Below are positions 51,466 to 60,087 of a stretch of 64,000 nucleotides of DNA, piece by piece (position 1 is the first letter of the stretch; every line of letters begins with the position of its first letter). The stretch is taken from NCBI GenBank assembly GCA_964404445.1, contig CAYOJW010000001.1, positions 124,001 to 188,000 of the forward strand, given 5' to 3'. A program made the position numbers and the translations under genes. A model generated the notes under the pieces. That model did no database searches. It was given only the letters and a program-made list of their open reading frames with translations, and was not told the origin of the DNA. Source of the DNA: UBA2336 sp964404445. Lineage in GTDB: Bacteria > Bacteroidota > Bacteroidia > Cytophagales > Cyclobacteriaceae.

Positions 51466-52452
51466 TTATTTGCTGATCGGCACTTTTACCAACAAGGCTT
51501 TAATAATATCCGAAGTCTTTACGTTATCAGCTTCGGCTTCATAATTCAGGATGATACGGTGCCCCATCACATCCTGCGCTACCTCTTTAATATCTTCGGG
51601 CAATACATAATCGCGGCCTTCAAAATACGCTACGGCTTTTGCCGCCAGGTTCAGGTTAATGCTGGCACGAGGCGATGCCCCAAACTGGATGTATTGTGCT
51701 TGTTCGTTGAGTTTGTACTCTAACGGTTTGCGGGTAGCAAACACCAACTCTATTATATAGCGTTCGAGCGACTCGGAAATGGTTACGCGGTTAATCTGTT
51801 CGCGGATGTCGAAAATATCGTCTTTGGTGATGAGCGGGTTTACCGTATAGTCGAATTGCAGGTTTGAAATCCTGCGCATTACCTCAAGCTCCTGTTCTTT
51901 GGTAGGATAATCAACCGAAACCTTCATCATAAAACGGTCGATCTGCGCTTCGGGCAACGAATAGGTTCCTTCCTGGTCAACCGGGTTTTGGGTAGCCAGC
52001 ACCAAAAAGGGTTTGTCGAGCTTAAATGTGGTTTCGCCAATGGTTACCTGTTTTTCCTGCATGGCTTCGAGCAAAGCTGATTGTACTTTGGCAGGCGAGC
52101 GGTTTATCTCATCGGCCAAAATAATGTTGGCGAAAATCGGACCTTTCTTTACTTCAAAGTTGCCATTCTTTTGGTTGTAGATCATGGTTCCGACCAAATC
52201 GGACGGCAGCAAATCGGGCGTAAACTGAATGCGCTGAAAATCGAGGTGCAGCACACGCGCCAGTGTGCTTACGGTAAGGGTTTTAGCCAGGCCGGGTACG
52301 CCTTCCAGCAAAATATGGCCGTTGGTGAACAGCCCGATCATGAGCCGGTTTACCATGTACTCCTGCCCAACAACTACTTTACCTACTTCGGTAAATACCT
52401 GTTTGATTTTTTCTTTGTGCGCTTCGTGCTTTTCGGCTGCAACTGCTTCCAT
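51466..52452 (-). CDS. MoxR family AAA ATPase
   Basis: A 328-residue AAA_3 ATPase. Walker A LEGVPGLAKT (about residue 55), Walker B IILADEINRSPAKVQSALLE, sensor ATQNPVDQEGTYSLPEAQID and a C-terminal lid (GASPRASINLNLAAKAVAYF). MoxR proteins act as chaperones that activate metal- or VWA-containing partners, normally with DUF58 and VWA/BatA genes next to them. None is adjacent here, so the partner is elsewhere. Confidence 0.95.
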   Translation of the reverse strand: MEAVAAEKHEAHKEKIKQVFTEVGKVVVGQEYMVNRLMIGLFTNGHILLEGVPGLAKTLTVSTLARVLHLDFQRIQFTPDLLPSDLVGTMIYNQKNGNFEVKKGPIFANIILADEINRSPAKVQSALLEAMQEKQVTIGETTFKLDKPFLVLATQNPVDQEGTYSLPEAQIDRFMMKVSVDYPTKEQELEVMRRISNLQFDYTVNPLITKDDIFDIREQINRVTISESLERYIIELVFATRKPLEYKLNEQAQYIQFGASPRASINLNLAAKAVAYFEGRDYVLPEDIKEVAQDVMGHRIILNYEAEADNVKTSDIIKALLVKVPISK

Positions 52453-52624
52453 ACTTGTAATAAATAAACGGATGTATCTTTTAACGCTGATAAACTGCTA
52501 AAGTAGGGCAAATTAAAAGATTTTGTAAAAAAATGTGATGAGAAACCGCTTAACGGTTTTTAATGGCGGGAGGTGATTGGATATGCTTTTATAAAATGCC
52601 ACGCACACGGGTGTACATGCTGTT

Positions 52625-53131
52625 TTATCTTACGGCTCTTTTATCGTCCGGGATATTAATTATTCCACAACCATCAACAAGCCAATTTGTTTTTTCGTAC
52701 ACCATTCGAATTGTCAATTTAAACGTTGGCCAATCTTTACCTTTTACAACTAAATAATTTGTTGTGCTGTCGAAATGATCAAGCTCAAACCCCTGATCTG
52801 GGTAATCTTGAGCATCAAATATTGGGTCTGCACCAAGCCCTATTTCAGGCTCAACCTTATACGCTTCTTTCATTATTCTTACTAATTCTGTCCTGAAGTG
52901 ATGTGTTGTTAACTTGTTTGAATTAACCCACTCAACAACTTCGACTGACTCCTTCATTTTGTTACAATTTTCAACATAAGCGTTTATAAAGTTCAACCCT
53001 ATGTCAATTGGGTTCTCGCTCGTAATAATGGTTGGTTCATCCGATGATTTGTTAGCAACATTTTTATTGCCGACACTATATCCGCACGAAATGAATAGTA
53101 TAAATATTAAACTGATAAGTAATCGAAACAT
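52625..53131 (-). CDS. lipoprotein, DUF3828-like
   Basis: A 168-residue lipoprotein (MFRLLISLIFILFISCGYSV, lipobox ISC). The mature part has a helical first half (FINAYVENCNKMKESVEVVE) and the DPIFDAQDYPDQGFEL block followed by strand-rich sequence, which resembles DUF3828 domains. AT-rich relative to the neighbours. Function unknown. The 172 bp between it and the MoxR start hold nothing recognisable. Confidence 0.65.
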   Translation of the reverse strand: MFRLLISLIFILFISCGYSVGNKNVANKSSDEPTIITSENPIDIGLNFINAYVENCNKMKESVEVVEWVNSNKLTTHHFRTELVRIMKEAYKVEPEIGLGADPIFDAQDYPDQGFELDHFDSTTNYLVVKGKDWPTFKLTIRMVYEKTNWLVDGCGIINIPDDKRAVR

Positions 53132-53166
53132 ATTCGTATTTTAAAATAATATAGAGGTACTCTGTA

Positions 53167-53424
53167 TCATTTCTTAAACGTTAACTTGAAATATATCAAC
53201 GTTGCCACCAGCACACTCATAATGCTGTTGCACAAAATAACCGGTTTTAAATCAAGGGCTACACCATACACAATCCAGACAATGGTGCTGGTAAACACAA
53301 TCAAAATCATCGACAGGCTTAAATCGCCAACGCTTTTGGTTTTCCAGGCTTTATACACCTGCGGAAAAAAGGTAATGGCACTTAAAAAGCTTCCCACGTA
53401 GCCGGTAATATCTATCCACGACAT
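53167..53424 (-). CDS. SemiSWEET family transporter
   Basis: An 85-residue protein with three membrane helices, the single triple-helix bundle of bacterial SemiSWEET sugar transporters, which work as dimers. The PQ motif is in FFPQVYKAWKTKSVGDLSLS, and the second helix carries the polar TSTIVWIVYG region lining the pocket. It would allow sugar passage down a gradient. Transcribed alone, about 65 bp after the exonuclease gene on the same strand. Confidence 0.92.
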   Translation of the reverse strand: MSWIDITGYVGSFLSAITFFPQVYKAWKTKSVGDLSLSMILIVFTSTIVWIVYGVALDLKPVILCNSIMSVLVATLIYFKLTFKK

Positions 53425-53490
53425 ATACTTAAAATATCAGACTGCAAAGGTATTGTTTTTAACCGACCTTAAACAACGCATTCTGTCCCA

Positions 53491-54864
53491 TCAGTTAAAC
53501 TGAATGATCTCGGCATTTTTCGGGTTCAACAAAAACGAGTGGATCAGATTTTGTACAATAGGTGTTTCTTTATCAATTTTTACATACGCACGGGCGGTTT
53601 CAAAATCGTGAATAACCGTGTCTTTCTCTACAAAACCATACCCTAAGTAACTGCCGCGTTCAACCACCACCACCGAATGTTCATCGGCATGGCGACCCTG
53701 CCCTTTAATCACTACCGATTCGCCCTCCGGCTTAAACGATGCAACAGCCAGGTTGGTGCGTTCGTTATATGCGGCAACATCCTCAATCCCCTGGCACGCG
53801 CCTTTGCACTCACCGGTTTGGTGCTGAAAACACAAACCCTTTGCTAACTGTAACCCACTGAGTTTGGGGCACAATTCATATTCACGAACTTTCTCCCACA
53901 AAAAATTCCACGCATCGCCTTTTGAGGTAAAGCGCACCAACGGGCGCGATCCGCGCGCAACAACATTTACCGAAAACCGCACGTAACCACGGCCATCGGT
54001 ATAATCGAACACGCCCCACTCTTCGCCTTTAACTTTTTGCGCCTGGTTATACCGGGGCCACAGCCTTCTGATTTCCTGCGACTCTACTATTAACGCGATC
54101 AGTTCGTTGCCGGTAAGCTCGTATGTAATGTGGTGAACTTCATTCCTGATTTTCGAGCGGCTCCATTCGCGGGCATCGCCTGTAAAATGCCCGGTAATCC
54201 GTTTTTTAATATTGTTAGCCTTGCCCACATAAATCACCTGACCGTGTTCGTTCAAAAAATAATATACACCGGCCTGTTGCGGCAAGGCATCGAACTCTTC
54301 TTTCGACAGGTTGGGCGGCAACTTAGTTTCGCCTGAGTTTTTTTTCAGGGCTTTACTGATGTAGTTATCCTGATCGCGGTTTAACAACAGGCTAAACACT
54401 TTGGCGGTTGCTTCGGCATCGCCTGCCGCCCGGTGACGGTTTTTGATTTTTATGCCCAGACTTTCGGTTAAACTCCCCAAACTGTACGAACGCAAGCCCG
54501 GAATAATTTTGCGGCTAAGTCGTACGGTACATAATTTTTGGGGCTGCCATATAATGCCGGTTTGCTCAAACTCTTTTTTGATAAACGAGTAATCGAAATG
54601 CGCATTATGCGCCACAAAAATGCGGCCTTCCAAAAAGTGCAGAATATGCGGTGCCACTTCTTCAAACGTAGGGGCATTTTGTACCATGTTGGTTGTAATG
54701 CCCGTTAGCCCGGTTATATAATAGGGTATCTCGCGTTCAGGGTTAATAAGGGTAATGTACCGGTCGGTTATTTCAATACCATTGTGTTGATAAATGGCAA
54801 TTTCGGTAATGCGGTGATGCGCTGCGTACCCCCCGGTTGTTTCAATATCCACAATCGCATACAT
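53491..54864 (-). CDS. DEDD exonuclease fused to GIY-YIG nuclease
   Basis: A 457-residue DNA-processing protein. The N-terminal PolC/DnaQ-type exonuclease (about 1-170) has AIVDIETTG, HNAHFDYSFI and HRAAGDAEAT. A UvrC/Cho-like GIY-YIG domain follows (about 195-285: AGVYYFLNEHGQVIYVGKAN), then a UvrC-like middle with Cys residues (LCFQHQTGECKGACQ). Such fusions (epsilon-Cho type) exist in several phyla and may combine damage incision with trimming. The ATG at 54864 gives the standard exonuclease start; one 7 codons upstream is also open. Confidence 0.92.
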   Translation of the reverse strand: MYAIVDIETTGGYAAHHRITEIAIYQHNGIEITDRYITLINPEREIPYYITGLTGITTNMVQNAPTFEEVAPHILHFLEGRIFVAHNAHFDYSFIKKEFEQTGIIWQPQKLCTVRLSRKIIPGLRSYSLGSLTESLGIKIKNRHRAAGDAEATAKVFSLLLNRDQDNYISKALKKNSGETKLPPNLSKEEFDALPQQAGVYYFLNEHGQVIYVGKANNIKKRITGHFTGDAREWSRSKIRNEVHHITYELTGNELIALIVESQEIRRLWPRYNQAQKVKGEEWGVFDYTDGRGYVRFSVNVVARGSRPLVRFTSKGDAWNFLWEKVREYELCPKLSGLQLAKGLCFQHQTGECKGACQGIEDVAAYNERTNLAVASFKPEGESVVIKGQGRHADEHSVVVVERGSYLGYGFVEKDTVIHDFETARAYVKIDKETPIVQNLIHSFLLNPKNAEIIQFN

Positions 54865-54927
54865 GCCGCAAGGTAACTTTTGCAATCAACCAATAAAAGC
54901 GGATATTAGACGAATATTTTTACGCCT

Positions 54928-55281
54928 ATGAACTGGATACTTCGCTTTCTGTTAAATGGTGTTGCCGTGCTGGCAACAGCTTATTTATTGCCCGGTGCGT
55001 CTGTCGATACCTTTTGGACAGCCCTGATTGTTGCATTAGTGCTGGCACTGGTGAACATTTTCATTAAACCGGTGCTGGTGGTGCTTACCATTCCTATTAC
55101 GTTTGTTACGTTTGGGTTGTTTCTATTGGTGATCAATGCCCTGATGATTATGCTCACCGATTATTTTGTGAGCGGTTTTGCAGTAAAAAATTTCTGGTGG
55201 GCTTTATTGTTCAGTTTGATTTTATCATTAATCAACAGTTTGTTTGACGATTTATTCGGGTCGAAAGAATCGCGGAGGTAG
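54928..55281 (+). CDS. phage holin family 4-2 membrane protein
   Basis: A 117-residue protein with four closely packed hydrophobic helices (WILRFLLNGVAVLATAYLL, FWTALIVALVLALVNIFI, LVVLTIPITFVTFGLFLLVI, FWWALLFSLILSLINSLF) and a short charged tail. The pattern matches PF04020, named phage holin family but found as a normal chromosomal membrane protein in most bacteria. Role unknown; no phage genes are near. Confidence 0.9.
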   Translation: MNWILRFLLNGVAVLATAYLLPGASVDTFWTALIVALVLALVNIFIKPVLVVLTIPITFVTFGLFLLVINALMIMLTDYFVSGFAVKNFWWALLFSLILSLINSLFDDLFGSKESRR

Positions 55282-55330
55282 CCAAACTCAATTAAATTCG
55301 TTGAAAAATCGTAACACACTCACAAAGCTG

Positions 55331-57478
55331 ATGAGGTATTTTCTTTTTTTGTTTTTCACATTCGTTTCATTCACAACACACGCGCAGGTCGATCACTGGG
55401 AAACCCTCATTAAAGCCGAAGAGCAATGGCGTTATTTTTTGGGAACATTAACTCCTGCCGCTACCGAACCTGCAACAAACTGGCGCACCCTTGCTTTTAA
55501 CGACAGCGGATGGCTTGTAGGACCGGGCGGTTTTGGCTATGGCGATAACGATGACGCAACCATCATACCCACAGTGATGTCGGTATTCATGCGCAAGAAG
55601 TTTACCATCGTTGATAAAACAAAAATTGAACAGGGTGTTTTAAGCGTTGATTATGATGACGGCTTTATTGCCTACCTCAACGGTACCGAAATAGCCCGCG
55701 CCAACATTACCGGTGAGTTCCCGCCTTACACACAAGGCGCAATAAGCTATGTCGATCCCGAACCAACTATACCTGTTTCGTTTACGGTTTCAAAAGAAGT
55801 TTTGCAAAGCCTGCTCGTAACAGGCGAAAACGTACTGGCTGTACAAGTACACAACGATGCCATCACCTCCAGCGACTTATCCTCTAACGTGTATTTATCG
55901 GTCGGGATAAATGACGCCTCATTCACGTATCAGTCCACACCCGCATGGTTTGTGCCTCCGTTCAGTTTTGTATCGTCTAACCTGCCCATTATCGTGATCA
56001 ACACCAACGGTCAAACCATTCCTGACGACCCCAAGCTTACGGCACAAATGGGTGTGATTTACAACGGCCCCGGCCAACGCAACAACCTTAGCGATGGATT
56101 TAATCATTACAACGGTTTTATTGGTATCGAAACGCGGGGCGAGTCGTCACAAATGTTCCCGAAAAAAGCGTATGCACTTGAAACACGTACTGCCGCAGGC
56201 GATAACCTAAACGTTGAACTGCTGGGTTTTCCGGCCGAAAACGACTGGATATTATACGCACCTTATACCGATAAAAGCATGGTGCGCAACGACATCACCT
56301 TTAAGCTGGCTCGCGACATGGGCCGGTATGCTTCACGCACCCTTGCCTGCGAAGTAGTGCTGAATGGCGATTACCAGGGCGTGTATATGTTAATGGAAAA
56401 AATTAAACGCGATAAAAACCGTGTGGACATTGCTACCCTTAACCCCGATGAAATAAGCGGGGATGATCTTACCGGTGGCTACATTTTGCGTATCGACAAG
56501 TGGGATAACAACGATTATCCCTCGTGGCGGATAGGCAACATTGATTTTCAGTATTTTGATCCCTCCGGAGATGAGCTTGTTGTACAGCAACGAAACTACA
56601 TCCGCAGTTTTATTGCACAAGTGCACACATCCATTACCAGCAATCAGTTTACTGATCCCCAAACGGGTTACCGCAAGTACATCGATGTAGATGCCTGTAT
56701 TGATTTTATGCTGATGAACGAGGTCGCCAAAAATGTTGACGGCTTCCGGTTCAGCACCTATATGTACAAAGATAAAGACAGCAAGGGCGGTAAGTTAATT
56801 ATGGGCCCGTTGTGGGATTTTAACCTGGCTTATGGCAATGTTGATTACAACAGCGCGGTTGAACAACCCGAGGGCGGTTGGTTATACAACGATAACCGTG
56901 TACACTGGTTTGAAAAATTACCGACCGATCGTTACTTCCAAAACAAAATGAAAACGCGCTGGGTCGAGTTACGCAAAAATGTATTAAGCAATGCACGCAT
57001 TACCCATTTAATCGATTCGATGACGGCCTCCATGGAAGAAGCACAAGTGCGAAACTATCAGCGATGGCCGATCTTAGGTCAGTACATTTGGCCGAATCAA
57101 TATGTGGGAAATTCGTATGCCTCGGAAGTTGCCTGGTTAAAAAACTGGATTGTAAGACGGGCAAACTGGATGGACGCTAATATGCCCGGTACGGTTTTGC
57201 CTCCGGATGCAGTCACCAGTATTGATGAAGGTTTAAAAAGAACGTTGTTGGTTTACCCCAACCCCGGAAACGATTTTTTTGTGATTGAATCCGATGTGCC
57301 ATTTGAACCCAACACCCGCATACACATTACCGACCTGATGGGGCGCGAGGTTTTTACCGGCTCGGTATCAGGCAAAACTTTTAACTGGGATGGCCGCGCT
57401 CTTGCGCCCGGTGTTTATGTGATCAGCATTAAAAACCGCGAGCATACAACGTTTACAACAAAACTTGTAAAAAGATAA
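55331..57478 (+). CDS. secreted CotH kinase family protein with T9SS sorting domain
   Basis: A 715-residue exported protein. Signal peptide MRYFLFLFFTFVSFTTHAQ; a beta-sandwich (about 25-200) with LSVDYDDGFIAYLNGTEIA; a CotH domain (about 225-590) with IETRGESSQMFPKKAYALE, DWILYAPYTDKSMVRNDITF and LIMGPLWDFNLAYGN, the kinase-like Asp region; and a T9SS type A tail (LVYPNPGNDFFVIESD). CotH kinases phosphorylate proteins on Ser; bacterial secreted members are often surface-associated. The upstream open frame is not part of the gene; the signal peptide starts at 55331. Confidence 0.92.
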   Translation: MRYFLFLFFTFVSFTTHAQVDHWETLIKAEEQWRYFLGTLTPAATEPATNWRTLAFNDSGWLVGPGGFGYGDNDDATIIPTVMSVFMRKKFTIVDKTKIEQGVLSVDYDDGFIAYLNGTEIARANITGEFPPYTQGAISYVDPEPTIPVSFTVSKEVLQSLLVTGENVLAVQVHNDAITSSDLSSNVYLSVGINDASFTYQSTPAWFVPPFSFVSSNLPIIVINTNGQTIPDDPKLTAQMGVIYNGPGQRNNLSDGFNHYNGFIGIETRGESSQMFPKKAYALETRTAAGDNLNVELLGFPAENDWILYAPYTDKSMVRNDITFKLARDMGRYASRTLACEVVLNGDYQGVYMLMEKIKRDKNRVDIATLNPDEISGDDLTGGYILRIDKWDNNDYPSWRIGNIDFQYFDPSGDELVVQQRNYIRSFIAQVHTSITSNQFTDPQTGYRKYIDVDACIDFMLMNEVAKNVDGFRFSTYMYKDKDSKGGKLIMGPLWDFNLAYGNVDYNSAVEQPEGGWLYNDNRVHWFEKLPTDRYFQNKMKTRWVELRKNVLSNARITHLIDSMTASMEEAQVRNYQRWPILGQYIWPNQYVGNSYASEVAWLKNWIVRRANWMDANMPGTVLPPDAVTSIDEGLKRTLLVYPNPGNDFFVIESDVPFEPNTRIHITDLMGREVFTGSVSGKTFNWDGRALAPGVYVISIKNREHTTFTTKLVKR

Positions 57479-57487
57479 AATACATCG

Positions 57488-57979
57488 TTATTGAGCATTT
57501 GAGATTGCTTTATCCTCTGCCGCCAGCGCAACCAACGAATACCGCGTGATACCAGCAATGGCTAACTCATCGAGCACATCTACGGTGTTTTGATACCGCG
57601 ATTCGTCCGAAGGTTTTACAAGCACATACATTTTGCTGATTTCACGGTTTTTTTCAAGCAACAATTTACGAACGCCCGCATGGGCAAAACCGGTTTGTGC
57701 CGGTTCGCTTCCCGGCATACCCACATACCAATACACAGCATTGTCTTTTCCCAACACCAAGTTCAACACTTTTTTATGATCGATGGGCGGACGAGGTTCC
57801 GTGACATCCGTAGCGGGCATATTCATTTCTATCGCCTTGGGGTTCATAAGCGTACTCGTCATCACAAAAAATGTGAGCAAAAGGAAAGCGAGGTCAACCA
57901 TGGGCGTCATGTCGATGCCTACGGGCCTGCGATGGGTTTTCGATTTACCTTTTTGCGGAGTTGCAGTTATGGCAGCCAT
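57488..57979 (-). CDS. ExbD/TolR family protein
   Basis: A 163-residue single-pass inner-membrane protein. The N-terminal segment VGIDMTPMVDLAFLLLTFFV holds the conserved Asp that carries protons in ExbD/TolR; the periplasmic part ends in an LDELAIAGITRYSLVA strand-helix. It forms the proton channel with ExbB and energises TonB. No exbB or tonB gene is adjacent, so it is an orphan ExbD; it could support the TonB receptor at 48.4-51.2 kb together with distant partners. Confidence 0.93.
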   Translation of the reverse strand: MAAITATPQKGKSKTHRRPVGIDMTPMVDLAFLLLTFFVMTSTLMNPKAIEMNMPATDVTEPRPPIDHKKVLNLVLGKDNAVYWYVGMPGSEPAQTGFAHAGVRKLLLEKNREISKMYVLVKPSDESRYQNTVDVLDELAIAGITRYSLVALAAEDKAISNAQ

Positions 57980-58101
57980 ACGATTGGGTGGTTGGTTATG
58001 CCTTTAGAATGCACCGAACAAAAATAAGTCACAAGTTTTGGCCGGTAACATCTTTGTTTTTTGTACACGAACACCGCGTTGGTTTTTAGGACAATGATTT
58101 G

Positions 58102-58773
58102 TTATTGCAAACTGATTTTGAACGGAATTTTGCGCATAGGGCTTTCGGTTCCCTGCATTTGTTGTTTGGCTATTTTTTCGATCACTTCAATGCCTTCGGT
58201 AACTTCACCGAATACGGTAAACTTCTGATCGAGATCCATCGATCCGCCTTCGGTCATGTATAGCCGTTTTTGTTCGGGCGTTGGGTTCAATCCGAAGTAA
58301 CGCATTTCCGCTTCAAGGTCTTCTTTACTGTACCGTGTGCCGTGAATGATAAAAAATTGTTCGGCCGATGATTCCATGTTGGGATTGTTGTCGATCATGC
58401 GCGCCATGGATAGTGCTCCTTTTTTATGAATGTACTTCGGGTTAAACTCTGATGGAATGCGGTACGGCAACTGCAATGTTTTCTCACCTCCCTGAATCAT
58501 AAACTCATATACGATGCGGTAAAATTCCCCGTCTTTAAAATCACCTTCTTTGATGAGTTTTACAAAGTTGGCACGGTGCAACGGAGTGTCTTCGTACAGT
58601 TTCAACTTCATAACACCAAACGATGTTTCGATGGTTACGTTCGTTTCGGGGTTTTCTTTACCGTATTGCGTAAGCACTTCGCGTACGTTTTGCTGTGTAA
58701 TGGCGGGGCCTTTCTTTTGTTCGCAACCTGCCAGTACCAACAGTGCCAACAAGCTTGTTGCTATAATTTTCAT
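58102..58773 (-). CDS. cyclophilin-type peptidyl-prolyl isomerase lipoprotein
   Basis: A 223-residue periplasmic lipoprotein (MKIIATSLLALLVLAGCEQK, lipobox LAGC). The cyclophilin core shows TSFGVMKLKLYEDTPLHRANF, GEFYRIVYEFMIQGG, GALSMARM and EQFFIIHG. It catalyses cis-trans isomerisation of proline bonds in exported proteins. The ATG at 58773 starts the lipoprotein signal; it is 13 bp downstream of the erythromycin-esterase-like gene, so the two are probably one transcript. Confidence 0.93.
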   Translation of the reverse strand: MKIIATSLLALLVLAGCEQKKGPAITQQNVREVLTQYGKENPETNVTIETSFGVMKLKLYEDTPLHRANFVKLIKEGDFKDGEFYRIVYEFMIQGGEKTLQLPYRIPSEFNPKYIHKKGALSMARMIDNNPNMESSAEQFFIIHGTRYSKEDLEAEMRYFGLNPTPEQKRLYMTEGGSMDLDQKFTVFGEVTEGIEVIEKIAKQQMQGTESPMRKIPFKISLQ

Positions 58774-58786
58774 ATTTATTATGTTA

Positions 58787-60058
58787 TTATCTGATTTTCC
58801 TACCATCGACAAATACCGAGGGTGTTGTTGTTTTGATATACACAAGCGCATCAAACGCCTGTTGCACCGCTACCGCAACAAAGGTAAGCTGATCGCCCGA
58901 AAAACTCATTCCGCATTCGCGAATGTATTGTACACGAACTAAATCATGTTGTACCCCGGCATGGGCTGCGTGTTTCAGATCAACAAAAAAATTATCGGCA
59001 TACCTGCCCACTATTGCCGTTGCCGATTCCGGGTGTTGGTTAAACACGTAACACGGCTGCATCATCGAATCACCGGTACGATCAAAAGCATTGAACGATC
59101 CTTCACCAAAATCGAAACCAACAACATAATACGCTTCACCAAAAAAATCGCGGAGGCGCTCACCCATTCGGGGATATGATTCTTTCGCCCCGGTACGGCC
59201 TGCTTTCTGAATATGTTTATTGTGCGCCCAAACAATCACCTTACTGTTTTCACCCGCGTAATCCGAAATCCATTTTACATTATTGGCCATCGCCTCATCG
59301 TGCAGTGCTTTCACTTCAGGACTTTGCCTGTCTTTCACCGCACTTTGCAACACTGCGCTTCGCATTACCTCCAATATTTTATCAGCCCATTGCCATTGTG
59401 CGAGTGACGACAATAAAACATACTCCTTTTTCCAGTCGCGTACGTGTTGGTGAACCTCATCAATGCTTTTTAAATAATTTTTTCGTTTAGCCGGGTCTAA
59501 CTGTTCTTGCAGGATTTGCAGTTTTTCGGCACACTCGCGGATGTACAACGGATCGACATGGCCAACGTAAGCCGTTAGCTGGCCGAACAGGTTATCCATG
59601 TGCTCACTGTCGATGCCATAAAATTTCACACGCTGCGCAGCCGGCACCGATTGGTTGTATTCTTTAAACCATCGGAGTAACTCAACAAACTCTTGTGCGT
59701 GGTAAACGGTGTACAGATTACGCATAACCTTGCTGAGATCATGCTGCCTGCCGTTGATGTAATCGTTCAACAGGTTTGCACTGAAAAATGTTTCCATCGC
59801 AAACACACGGAAACCACACTCTTGCACTAAAAACTGAACAAGCTTAGTTTTGGTCGTGTAGAACTCATGCGTTCCATAGGTTGCTTCACCTAAAGCCACA
59901 ATCCGTTTAGAAACAAGAATATCTTTTAATGCCTGCCGGTCATCCGCTGATAAAAAACCACTATCTAACCGAAAAGGCATAAAAACATTTTGTTGTGCGT
60001 GGCTTTGCAGCACAACAATCAGTAAGAAGATATTTAGAATTTGTTTCAACACCGGCAC
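58787..60058 (-). CDS. erythromycin esterase family protein, exported
   Basis: A 423-residue protein with a signal peptide (VLKQILNIFLLIVVLQSHA). The family core is visible: IVALGEATYGTHEFYTTK, FAMETFFSANLLNDYINGR, YGIDSEHMDN and VIVWAHNKHIQKAG, which provide the His and Glu residues of the EreA/B-like active site. Family members hydrolyse macrolide lactones, but most homologues have unknown substrates, so antibiotic resistance should not be assumed. It precedes the cyclophilin gene and follows the fucosidase by 29 bp on the same strand. Confidence 0.9.
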   Translation of the reverse strand: MPVLKQILNIFLLIVVLQSHAQQNVFMPFRLDSGFLSADDRQALKDILVSKRIVALGEATYGTHEFYTTKTKLVQFLVQECGFRVFAMETFFSANLLNDYINGRQHDLSKVMRNLYTVYHAQEFVELLRWFKEYNQSVPAAQRVKFYGIDSEHMDNLFGQLTAYVGHVDPLYIRECAEKLQILQEQLDPAKRKNYLKSIDEVHQHVRDWKKEYVLLSSLAQWQWADKILEVMRSAVLQSAVKDRQSPEVKALHDEAMANNVKWISDYAGENSKVIVWAHNKHIQKAGRTGAKESYPRMGERLRDFFGEAYYVVGFDFGEGSFNAFDRTGDSMMQPCYVFNQHPESATAIVGRYADNFFVDLKHAAHAGVQHDLVRVQYIRECGMSFSGDQLTFVAVAVQQAFDALVYIKTTTPSVFVDGRKIR

Positions 60059-60087
60059 ATCGGTTGTTTTAAATTTTATGTGAGGGT

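Noticed and set aside
54928..55281. Prophage or lysis module suggested by a holin-family protein
   Set aside because: PF04020 proteins are common chromosomal membrane proteins and no phage structural, lysis or integrase genes are near.
58787..60058. Macrolide resistance gene
   Set aside because: Only family-level similarity to erythromycin esterases; most such chromosomal homologues have unknown substrates.
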